Below are positions 21,728 through 29,620 of a stretch of DNA of 64,000 nucleotides, piece after piece. Source of the stretch: an uncultured Clostridia bacterium (GTDB lineage Bacteria > Bacillota > Clostridia > Oscillospirales > Ruminococcaceae); assembly GCA_947630555.1 (NCBI GenBank), contig CANRIA010000004.1, positions 25,590 through 89,589 of the forward strand. The letters are read 5' to 3'. The position numbers and the translations under genes were made by a program. The notes under the pieces were generated by a model. It saw only the letters and a list, made by a program, of their open reading frames with translations. It searched no databases and had not been told where the DNA came from. Each line of letters opens with the position of its first letter. The stretch's first letter is position 1.

Positions 21728-22822
21728 ATGAAACTTGGTATGGTAGGTCTGCCGAATGTAGGCAAAAGTACGCTTTTTAACGCCCTTACTAATGCAGGGG
21801 CTGAATCTGCAAACTACCCGTTTTGCACGATAGAAAAAAATGTGGGTATAGTATCTGTGCCAGATGCAAGGCTTGATAAGCTGGCAGAAATGTATGACCC
21901 CGAAAAGTTCACGCCTGCAACGCTTGAATTTGTTGACATTGCAGGACTTGTAAAAGGCGCATCAAAGGGCGAGGGGCTTGGCAATAAATTTCTTGCTGAT
22001 ATAAGAGAAGTTGACGCCATTGTTCACGTGGTGCGCTGCTTTGAGGACGTGAACATAATACACGTTGACGGCAGCATTGACCCCAAAAGAGATATAGAAA
22101 CAATTGATCTGGAGCTTATACTTTCAGACCTTGAAATGGTCGAAAGACGTATTGACAGAACTAAAAAGCTTATAAAAGGCGACAAGAAATATCAGGCAGA
22201 GCTTGAAATGCTCGAGGCTTTGAAAGAACATCTTGAAAGCGGCAAGTCGGCGCGCTCTTTCCCGTTTGACGAGGACGGGCTGGAAGCTATAAAAACCACT
22301 CCGCTGCTATCGCAAAAGCCTGTTATATACGCCGCGAACCTCTCGGAGGAGGACTTCACGGGGGATATAAACAACAGCGTGCATTACAAGACCGTCTGCG
22401 AGATAGCAAAGGCAGAAGGTTCTGTGGTGCTGCCCATTTGCGCGCAGATAGAAGCCGAAATATCGGACATGAGCGACGAGGACAAGGCTATGTTCCTCAG
22501 CGACTTGGGTCTTGAAGAATCGGGGCTGAACAGAATTATACAGGTCGGCTATGACCTGCTGGGGCTTATGTCGTTTTTGACGGCAGGCCCGCAGGAAGTT
22601 AGAGCGTGGACTATACGCAAGGGAACAAAAGCACCGCAGGCGGCAGGAAAAATACACACCGACTTTGAAAAAGGCTTCATACGCGCAGAAGTGGTGAATT
22701 TTGACGACCTTGTAAACTGCGGCAATATGGCGGCGGCAAAGGAAAAAGGTCTTGTGCGTTCGGAGGGAAAAGAGTATGTTATGCAGGACGGCGATGTAGT
22801 TCTGTTCCGCTTTAACGTGTAG
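21728..22822 (+). CDS. ychF: Redox-regulated ATPase YchF (Obg family)
   Basis: GLPNVGKSTLFNALTNA, NYPFCTIEKNVGIV, C-terminal TGS-like domain. Confidence 0.96.
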   Translation: MKLGMVGLPNVGKSTLFNALTNAGAESANYPFCTIEKNVGIVSVPDARLDKLAEMYDPEKFTPATLEFVDIAGLVKGASKGEGLGNKFLADIREVDAIVHVVRCFEDVNIIHVDGSIDPKRDIETIDLELILSDLEMVERRIDRTKKLIKGDKKYQAELEMLEALKEHLESGKSARSFPFDEDGLEAIKTTPLLSQKPVIYAANLSEEDFTGDINNSVHYKTVCEIAKAEGSVVLPICAQIEAEISDMSDEDKAMFLSDLGLEESGLNRIIQVGYDLLGLMSFLTAGPQEVRAWTIRKGTKAPQAAGKIHTDFEKGFIRAEVVNFDDLVNCGNMAAAKEKGLVRSEGKEYVMQDGDVVLFRFNV

Positions 22823-22831
22823 GAGGACAAA

Positions 22832-23560
22832 ATGGCTTCATACAAAGAGTTTGATGCTAACAAAGTTCCGCGCTATCTGGGAATAGCATTCACGGGTATA
22901 GGCGCGATAATGCTGATAGTTTTCATAGGTGTGGTGATACGTACACTTACGGTGATAGGCAGCTACGAAAAAATAAGTTCTACCATTAGCGATATAACAT
23001 ATACCAAAAATAACGACGGCGGCTCGCAAACAAAAGTAACCGTTGAGTATGAGTTTGACGGCACTGCATATCAGCAAGTTTTGCCAAGTGCCGACAGCTC
23101 AATGAGGGTAGGGCAGAGCGTTGCAATATATGTTGACCCCGACGACCCAGCAAACATACAGACCACGGAGTTTTATGTGGTAATGCTGGCGATATTCGGC
23201 GGACTGGGGGCGGTATTCGGCACGATAGGCGTTATAATATCTATAAAATCAAAAGACTATCGCAAACAGCTTATAGATGAGGGCAAGGGCGAGCCCGTGT
23301 ATGCAACGGTTACATATGTGGGAAAATCAAGCGTTGAAGTAAACAGCAATATAACATACCACGTAAAAGCAAACTGGACGGACGAATACGGCATGGCGCA
23401 TGAGTTTAAATCAAAGCTGACTTTTACCGACCCTAGTCTGTATATTGCAGTCGGCGACGAGATACAAGCATATGTAGACCCCAAAAATTATAAGCATTAC
23501 CACGTTTGTCTGGAAGAATTAGAAGAAAAGTTTGTGCAGGAGGCAGGTAACGAGCAGTGA
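22832..23560 (+). CDS. DUF3592-domain membrane protein
   Basis: Two TM helices; VTVEYEFDGTAYQQ...VGQSVAIYVDPDDPANIQ pattern. Confidence 0.7.
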   Translation: MASYKEFDANKVPRYLGIAFTGIGAIMLIVFIGVVIRTLTVIGSYEKISSTISDITYTKNNDGGSQTKVTVEYEFDGTAYQQVLPSADSSMRVGQSVAIYVDPDDPANIQTTEFYVVMLAIFGGLGAVFGTIGVIISIKSKDYRKQLIDEGKGEPVYATVTYVGKSSVEVNSNITYHVKANWTDEYGMAHEFKSKLTFTDPSLYIAVGDEIQAYVDPKNYKHYHVCLEELEEKFVQEAGNEQ

Positions 23561-24258
23561 GTTTTGTAAGCTTTAAAAACGTGTATAAGCGTTACCATAT
23601 GGGAGAAGTTACCATAACCGCGTCGGACGGGGTGACGTTTGATATAGAAAAAGGCGAGTTTGCCGTGATAGTCGGCGCAAGCGGAGCAGGAAAGACCACC
23701 GTGCTGAATATGCTGGGCGGCATGGATAACTGCGACGAGGGCGAAATTTTGGTGGACGGCAAGAACATAGCCGCCTATAACAATAAACAGCTTACCGCGT
23801 ATAGAAGATTTGATATAGGCTTTGTGTTTCAGTTTTATAATCTTGTCAACAACCTGACAGCGCTGGAGAACGTTGAGCTTGCATCGCAGATAAGCCGCGA
23901 CAGCATAGCGGCGGACGAAATGCTTAAAAAAGTGGGGCTGGAGGAGCGAATGAACAATTTTCCGTCGCAGCTATCGGGCGGCGAGCAGCAGAGGGTGTCG
24001 ATAGCGAGGGCGCTGGCGAAGAAGCCGAAACTGCTGCTGTGCGACGAACCGACGGGCGCGCTGGACTATAACACGGGCAAGAACATATTGAAGCTGTTGC
24101 AGGACACCTGCCGCGAGGACGGCATGACGGTGATAGTTATAACGCACAACCTTGCGATAGCGCCCATGGCGGACAGGGTGATAAGGCTGAAGAACAGCAA
24201 GATAGAGAGCGTGACGTTAAATCCCACGCCGCAGGACGTGAATACGATAGAATGGTGA
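23557..24258 (+). CDS. ABC transporter ATP-binding protein (LolD/MacB-like)
   Basis: Walker [25 protein letters not shown], Walker [16 protein letters not shown] start overlapping the previous stop. Confidence 0.95.
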   Translation: MSFVSFKNVYKRYHMGEVTITASDGVTFDIEKGEFAVIVGASGAGKTTVLNMLGGMDNCDEGEILVDGKNIAAYNNKQLTAYRRFDIGFVFQFYNLVNNLTALENVELASQISRDSIAADEMLKKVGLEERMNNFPSQLSGGEQQRVSIARALAKKPKLLLCDEPTGALDYNTGKNILKLLQDTCREDGMTVIVITHNLAIAPMADRVIRLKNSKIESVTLNPTPQDVNTIEW

Positions 24259-24262
24259 GAGT

Positions 24263-24294
24263 ACCCCAAGAGCGAAATGCTTTTGGGGTTTTTA
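24263..24294 (+). terminator. ABC operon terminator
   Basis: ACCCCAA...TTTTGGGGTTTTT. Confidence 0.7.
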
Positions 24295-24341
24295 ATTGCG
24301 CTTACGCGCGGCGCAGGAGCGCACACGTTGACCGCCATAAC

Positions 24342-24549
24342 GCGCAAACGTTTCAAATCATGTCAAGAAACCAAAAGTTTTCGATTGACCCTTTTTCAAA
24401 AGGGTCACGGGGTCGAGGGGCGGCGCCCCCGTCGCCGTCCGCAGACGGCGAAAGCCCCTACCGGCAGGCGCTCCGCAAAGGGTGAATTGAAAAACAATCC
24501 GGTGGATTGTTTTTCAAGAGGGAACGCCCTGCAAGAGAGGGCGTTCCCT
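24342..24549. repeat. Dispersed multi-hairpin element, copy 1
   Basis: Hairpins at 24387-24406, 24417-24429, 24433-24450, 24487-24517, 24519-24549; colinear with 63826-64000. Confidence 0.85.
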
Positions 24550-24707
24550 AGTTGTAGCGCCTAGCTTTTTTGCCTGCGCGCGCTTGCGTGCGCAATAGCT
24601 ATTTGAATTTTTGCTGCTTTCGCAGCACCTGCGGAGCCGTTCACCGCTAAACTTTAACTTGGTTATCTTCTCATTTTGAGCGTGCTATTTCTTTCGTGCG
24701 GCTCTCT

Positions 24708-24792
24708 GCGAGGGGAAAACCATAGGGATATAGGGAGTGTACATGTAAGGAAGGGTGCGCGCTCCACTCCCTACCCTAAGGTTTCCCCCTCG
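24708..24792. other. Long imperfect hairpin in a noncoding region
   Basis: GCGAGGGGAAAACC/GGTTTCCCCCTCGC outer stem, TAGGGAGTG/CACTCCCTA inner stem. Confidence 0.65.
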
Positions 24793-25083
24793 CGCTCCCT
24801 CTTCCTTACCCACACCCACGACCACGCACTGTGCCTTGGTGGAATGTCGTGACCTTTTCGCTCGGAACTTTGTGCTTACGTGCAGACTGGCGAGCGAGTT
24901 CAATACGCATAGGTTTTGTTTTGGCAACAACAGAGGTCAGTAGTGCAGAAAATTGAATGGCAACGTACTGCGGAAGAATATTTTATAACCGTGAGGGCGG
25001 CAAGTTTTCAACCTGCAAACGATTACTTGTTCAAAATTGTGCAATTTCCACAAAAAAAAAAAAAGATTTATGTACAATGTGCC

Positions 25084-25112
25084 TTGAAAAACTTTTCGCA
25101 TTCATGTAAAAT
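25084..25112 (+). promoter_or_regulatory. Putative promoter, preceded by an A13 tract
   Basis: TTGAAA, 17-nt spacer, TAAAAT; A13 at 25052-25064. Confidence 0.6.
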
Positions 25113-25149
25113 ATAAGTATAAACTTTATTTTGAAAGGAATGTTCAATT

Positions 25150-25911
25150 ATGAAATTGAGAAGAATTTTTGCTGCAATAGCTGCTTGCGCTATCGCTGCA
25201 ACATCTGTTATCTCGGCTAGTGCTGCTGGCTCAATAACTGTTAAGGGACAGCCTGATATGACTTTAGGCGATTATGTAGGCAAAATAGATCCCAAAAGCC
25301 CCTATGCAGTTAAAGATGATACACAATCTAAAAATGCCGGAGTAGATCTATACAACGCTGTAATTCCTCTTACAGAATTTGGCGTTGATCTTACCAAAAT
25401 TGATGCAAAGAGCGTTGCTAAGATCCAACTGACTGTTCAGACAGACTCTAATTATTGCAACGGTGGAATAGGCGGACTTTTCGGTGGTGCAAACTGGGAT
25501 CAGACGCTTCAGATTGAAAACGAAGATAATAAAGCTGCTACATGGGAATGGGATATAACCAAGGTAGATGCCGCCAAGGGTGACATTGATCTTGCTTCTT
25601 GCCAAATTCAAATTTGGGGTGTAAGTCCTATTGATGGCAAAACACCGGGTACTGTAACAATATCCGACCTCAAGTTCTTTGACAAGGGCGGCAAAGAAAT
25701 AGTTCCTGCTACTGAGAATGGTGGCAACAACGGCGGCAACAACGGTGGAAATAACGGCGGCAACAATGGCGGCAATAATGGCGGCAATAACGGCGGCAAC
25801 AATGGCGGCAAGGACGACAGCAACAAGCCTACCGGTTCAACTGCCGGTCTGGCACTTGCAGGTCTTGCAATAGCAGGCGCTGCTGTAGTAGCTGCTAAGA
25901 AGAGCAAGTAA
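25150..25911 (+). CDS. Secreted protein with signal peptide, beta-rich domain, (NGGN)n linker and C-terminal TM plus KKSK tail
   Basis: MKLRRIFAAIAACAIAATSVISASAA signal; C-term AGLALAGLAIAGAAVVAAKKSK; RBS GAAAGGAA. Confidence 0.88.
   Translation: MKLRRIFAAIAACAIAATSVISASAAGSITVKGQPDMTLGDYVGKIDPKSPYAVKDDTQSKNAGVDLYNAVIPLTEFGVDLTKIDAKSVAKIQLTVQTDSNYCNGGIGGLFGGANWDQTLQIENEDNKAATWEWDITKVDAAKGDIDLASCQIQIWGVSPIDGKTPGTVTISDLKFFDKGGKEIVPATENGGNNGGNNGGNNGGNNGGNNGGNNGGNNGGKDDSNKPTGSTAGLALAGLAIAGAAVVAAKKSK
25722..25812 (+). repeat. 12-bp coding tandem repeat (Asn-Gly-Gly-Asn)n
   Basis: AAC-AAC/T-GGC-GGC units, about 8 copies. Confidence 0.9.
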
Positions 25912-26103
25912 TCAACGCTTATTCGGTTTCTTCCAAACCCGAATAATATAAGATCGAGAGGAAAGTCATCTTTTGGTGGCTTTTCTCTTTTTATGCAGAA
26001 AAGGAAAATTTTTCGTCACATTATACATATGTGCAATCGTTTTCTTGTGCAATATGGCTAAATAAGTGCGTGTAATTTCGTCACCCACAGCGCGCAAAAT
26101 AGG

Positions 26104-26132
26104 TTGACAAATCAGCCAAAACAGAGTAAAAT
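26104..26132 (+). promoter_or_regulatory. Putative promoter of the second paralog
   Basis: TTGACA, 17-nt spacer, TAAAAT. Confidence 0.65.
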
Positions 26133-26209
26133 TAAATTAGTACAGTGGTACGGAAAAACCGTGCCGCGTATGAAGATCTTATATTATTTGGAATTTGGAG
26201 GAAAAAACA

Positions 26210-26839
26210 ATGAAATTGAGAAGAATTTTTGCGGCTATAGCTGCGTGTGCTATTGCTGCAACATCTGTCATCTCTGCTAGCGCAGCTGACAATTTCAAGG
26301 GCAAAGTAACTATGGACAACTCCGCTAATACTTGGTGGACTGAAATTGCATTCGACGACGACGAGAAGACTAAGAGTTATGCGTTGTCTGACCTGATTGG
26401 TGATACCCCGGTTGATCAGATCGATTACATTCTTTTTACTGCTGATACCCCGTTTAAAATTGGCTATAAGGGTACCGGAAGCTATGATCAGGTAGATGAA
26501 GATGGTAAGCCTACCGGCGAAAAGGGTGACTGGTGCAACTTCCCTGTCGAAGCACAGAAAGAATACAAGATTTCTGACATGAGTTTTGGCGAAGGTTTTA
26601 CCGTTAAATTTGCTGTAAGCATGGCAGATGCCGTTAAGTTTGATATTTCTTGGGAAGTCGTAACCAAGAATGCTGGTGGCGACACTGGTTCATCTTCAAC
26701 CACTTCTACCACCGGTAGTTCTTCAACCGCTCCTTCTGGCGGCACAACCAACCCGACCACCGGCGCAACCGCTGGTTTGGCACTTGCAGGTCTTGCAATA
26801 GCAGGCGCTGCTGTAGTAGCTTCTAAGAAGAGCAAGTAA
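26210..26839 (+). CDS. Secreted paralog of 25150-25911; Ser/Thr linker, NPTTG motif, C-terminal TM plus KKSK tail
   Basis: Identical signal peptide and near-identical C-terminus to the neighbour; divergent middle. Confidence 0.88.
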   Translation: MKLRRIFAAIAACAIAATSVISASAADNFKGKVTMDNSANTWWTEIAFDDDEKTKSYALSDLIGDTPVDQIDYILFTADTPFKIGYKGTGSYDQVDEDGKPTGEKGDWCNFPVEAQKEYKISDMSFGEGFTVKFAVSMADAVKFDISWEVVTKNAGGDTGSSSTTSTTGSSSTAPSGGTTNPTTGATAGLALAGLAIAGAAVVASKKSK

Positions 26840-26851
26840 TTTACACAAATT

Positions 26852-26880
26852 AAAAGACCTCACTTTGGTGGGGTCTTTTT
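26852..26880 (+). terminator. Terminator
   Basis: AAAAGACCTCAC...GTGGGGTCTTTTT. Confidence 0.8.
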
Positions 26881-27974
26881 TATTGCACATCGTCAACTAT
26901 CCGCGACATATATAGATTAAGCATTGAAAATTTTTCACCGTTGTATGTGTCCGTCGGAGAAAACATGTCGTTCGTTATTCCCTCGGTTTCAGGCAGCCGC
27001 AGCGTTACCGTTGTGCCCTCATCAACTTTAGAAACAATGTTGGCACTGCCGCCATAAGTTTTAGCAAAAATATTCGCAAGCGGCAAGCCCAGACAGCCAT
27101 AAGTTTCGGCAAGGTCGCACAGCGCATATGGTATAAATGCCTTTTCTATCTTGTCAAGGCTCATTCCCACGCCGTTATCCGTCACCGCAACGCGCACCTC
27201 GCCGTCTTTTTTCTCAACGGTAACGCGCACATGCTTTTTCTCTGAAATGTTATATGAAAGCCCGTTTTCTATAAGGTTAAGCAGCGCCGCCGCAAATCTC
27301 TCGCCTTTGCACACCGCTTTGCAGTCACTCTCAATTTCCCAGTCTATCTTCCATCTGCTGCCAAACTTTGATAGATCTATTGCATACATCGCGCATATCT
27401 CATAAGTCAGATTGCTTATGTTCACCGTTCTGCGCTCAGGTTCTTCCGCCGTATAGTATAGCAGCTCTGTCGGGTTCGCTAAGGCGCGCACTATTATGTT
27501 GCAGCTTTTGTCGCACAGGGCGTTTGGTATCCTCATATCGTTTCTGTATACATTTTCCCTTATTAGCAGCTGGCTGGCATGCACGCCTGCAACACCCCGT
27601 CTTATCTCAGCGCTGACAAGCGAATCAGCAATATATGTCTGCATTGCCGCGCCAAGCCTTAAATAGTCTGTGGTGTCTGCCAGCTCAATGCAATAATAAG
27701 TCCTCCGCCCCAGGCTGACGGGCGTAACTATCGCAGCATAGCACACGCCGTTCAGCCAAAGCGAAAGCGCTTTTCTTTTCGTTATCGGAAAAAGCCCCTT
27801 GTTGTCGTTGGGCGCAACGCTGCTGCGGCTGAACATCTTTCTGTCAAGCTTCTCCACCAGTGAAGGGCAGCTTGAATATCTTATCGTCAGCTTGCTGTTG
27901 GTAACTATTATCTTTGCTTCGTCGCCGTAAAGCTTTTTTACGGTCTCAATAAATGTTTTATTCATATATAACAC
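26880..27974 (-). CDS. Histidine-kinase-like ATPase (HATPase_c), orphan
   Basis: N box NLIENGLSY, DNGVGM, GCLGLPLANIFAKTYGG; no adjacent response regulator. Confidence 0.75.
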   Translation of the reverse strand: MLYMNKTFIETVKKLYGDEAKIIVTNSKLTIRYSSCPSLVEKLDRKMFSRSSVAPNDNKGLFPITKRKALSLWLNGVCYAAIVTPVSLGRRTYYCIELADTTDYLRLGAAMQTYIADSLVSAEIRRGVAGVHASQLLIRENVYRNDMRIPNALCDKSCNIIVRALANPTELLYYTAEEPERRTVNISNLTYEICAMYAIDLSKFGSRWKIDWEIESDCKAVCKGERFAAALLNLIENGLSYNISEKKHVRVTVEKKDGEVRVAVTDNGVGMSLDKIEKAFIPYALCDLAETYGCLGLPLANIFAKTYGGSANIVSKVDEGTTVTLRLPETEGITNDMFSPTDTYNGEKFSMLNLYMSRIVDDVQ

Positions 27975-28175
27975 CTCACGGAAAAATATCTCTATGTCTA
28001 ATTATAACATTTTATGTCGCATAATATATGAACATTTTATAAATTTTGCTGTCGCAAACCCTGCGGAGCCGCTGTGGCTTATAAATTTTGCGGCAATATA
28101 TATTACTTCCCCAAATATGCCAAAAAATACATATATAATTTTACTGAAATATATCAGAAATTTTTCTGAAAACAC

Positions 28176-28204
28176 TTGAAAATGTAAAGCAAATGTTGTA
28201 TAAT
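28176..28204 (+). promoter_or_regulatory. gapA promoter
   Basis: TTGAAA, 17-nt spacer, TATAAT. Confidence 0.8.
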
Positions 28205-28240
28205 ATTTATATAACAATTTCTCTAGGAGGTAAACTATAT

Positions 28241-29278
28241 ATGTCAGTTAAAGTTGCAATCAATGGCTTTGGCCGTATCGGCCGTCTCGCATTCAGACAG
28301 ATGTTCGGCGCTGAGGGTTATGAGGTAGTCGCTATCAACGACCTTACCAAGCCTTCAATGCTCGCTAACCTGCTCAAGTATGATACCGCTCAGGGCGGCT
28401 ACTGCGGCAAAATAGGTGATAATCTTCACACTGTTTCCGCTGATGACGAGGCAGGCACTATCACTGTTGACGGCAAGACCCTTACCATTTACGCAAAGGC
28501 TAACGCTGCCGAGCTCCCTTGGGGCGAAATAGGCGTTGACGTTGTTCTCGAGTGCACAGGTTTCTACTGCTCTAAGGACAAGTCTATGGCGCACATCAAT
28601 GCAGGCGCTAAGAAAGTCGTTATTTCTGCTCCCGCAGGCAACGACCTCAAGACTATCGTTTATTCCGTAAACGAAAAGACCCTTACCGCTGATGATCAGA
28701 TCATTTCTGCTGCATCATGCACCACTAACTGCCTCGCTCCTATGGCTAAGGCTCTTAACGATTATGCTCCTATCCAGAGCGGTATAATGAGCACTATCCA
28801 CGCCTACACCGGCGACCAGATGATCCTCGACGGCCCTCACCGCAAGGGCGATATGAGAAGAGCAAGAGCAGGCGCTGCTAATATTGTTCCTAACTCTACC
28901 GGCGCTGCTAAGGCTATCGGTCTTGTTATCCCCGAGCTGAACGGCAAGCTTATCGGTTCTGCCCAGAGAGTTCCTGTTCCTACAGGTTCTACCACTATCC
29001 TTACCGCTGTTGTTAAGGGTACCGATGTTACCAAAGAGGGCATCAACGCTGCTATGAAGGCTGCTGCTTCTGAGTCTTACGGCTATAACGAAGATCCTAT
29101 CGTTTCTTCCGATGTTATCGGCATGAAGTACGGTTCTCTCTTTGATGCTACTCAGACTATGGTAGCTAAGGTCGCTGACGATCTGTATGAAGTACAGGTA
29201 GTTTCTTGGTACGACAACGAGAACTCCTACACTTCTCAGATGGTAAGAACTATCAAGTATTTCGCAGAACTTAACTAA
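28241..29278 (+). CDS. gapA: Glyceraldehyde-3-phosphate dehydrogenase
   Basis: [48 protein letters not shown] start 28193 is too far upstream. Confidence 0.97.
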   Translation: MSVKVAINGFGRIGRLAFRQMFGAEGYEVVAINDLTKPSMLANLLKYDTAQGGYCGKIGDNLHTVSADDEAGTITVDGKTLTIYAKANAAELPWGEIGVDVVLECTGFYCSKDKSMAHINAGAKKVVISAPAGNDLKTIVYSVNEKTLTADDQIISAASCTTNCLAPMAKALNDYAPIQSGIMSTIHAYTGDQMILDGPHRKGDMRRARAGAANIVPNSTGAAKAIGLVIPELNGKLIGSAQRVPVPTGSTTILTAVVKGTDVTKEGINAAMKAAASESYGYNEDPIVSSDVIGMKYGSLFDATQTMVAKVADDLYEVQVVSWYDNENSYTSQMVRTIKYFAELN

Positions 29279-29297
29279 ACAAAAACGCGAATAATAA

Positions 29298-29333
29298 CGC
29301 TCCGATGATAAATTCATCGGAGCGTTTTTGTAT
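29298..29333 (+). terminator. gapA terminator
   Basis: AACGCTCCGATGA...TCATCGGAGCGTTTTT. Confidence 0.85.
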
Positions 29334-29372
29334 CATAAATTGAAATTTGCCCGCTGTGCCTGCCTTGCTGTT

Positions 29373-29581
29373 GGGGGAGACCCTTTTGGAAAAGGGTCTT
29401 CCCCCAAGCCCCCTCACTAAAACTTCTATATTTTTGGCGAGGGGTAATTGTGCTGTATAATACACGCAAAATTTACGGTCTGCAGCAGATTTAAAAAAAT
29501 GAATTACCCCTCGCCAAAAACAATATAAAAGTCTTTGGAAAGGGGTATGGGGAATAACCTTTCTTCAGAAAGGTTTTCCCC
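29373..29581. repeat. MITE-like inverted-repeat element with a terminal-side hairpin in each arm
   Basis: Perfect 19-bp arms TTTTTGGCGAGGGGTAATT (29431-29449) / AATTACCCCTCGCCAAAAA (29502-29520), plus 33-nt hairpins 29373-29405 and 29549-29581. Confidence 0.85.
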
Positions 29582-29620
29582 AAAAGAAAAACAGGTACAA
29601 CGGACAAATTCCCGTTTATA

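Noticed and set aside
24252-24564. Small plus-strand ORFs (77 and 95 aa) across the hairpin element
   Set aside because: They read through palindromic noncoding sequence and translate to R/P/K-rich low-complexity peptides; the structural pattern explains the DNA better.
24685-24943. Opposing 81-aa and 62-aa ORFs in the intergenic region
   Set aside because: Overlapping on both strands, no homology-like features, and within a long hairpin region.
25722-25812. Short tandem repeats considered as a CRISPR array
   Set aside because: 12-bp in-frame units encoding NGGN without spacers; a protein linker repeat.
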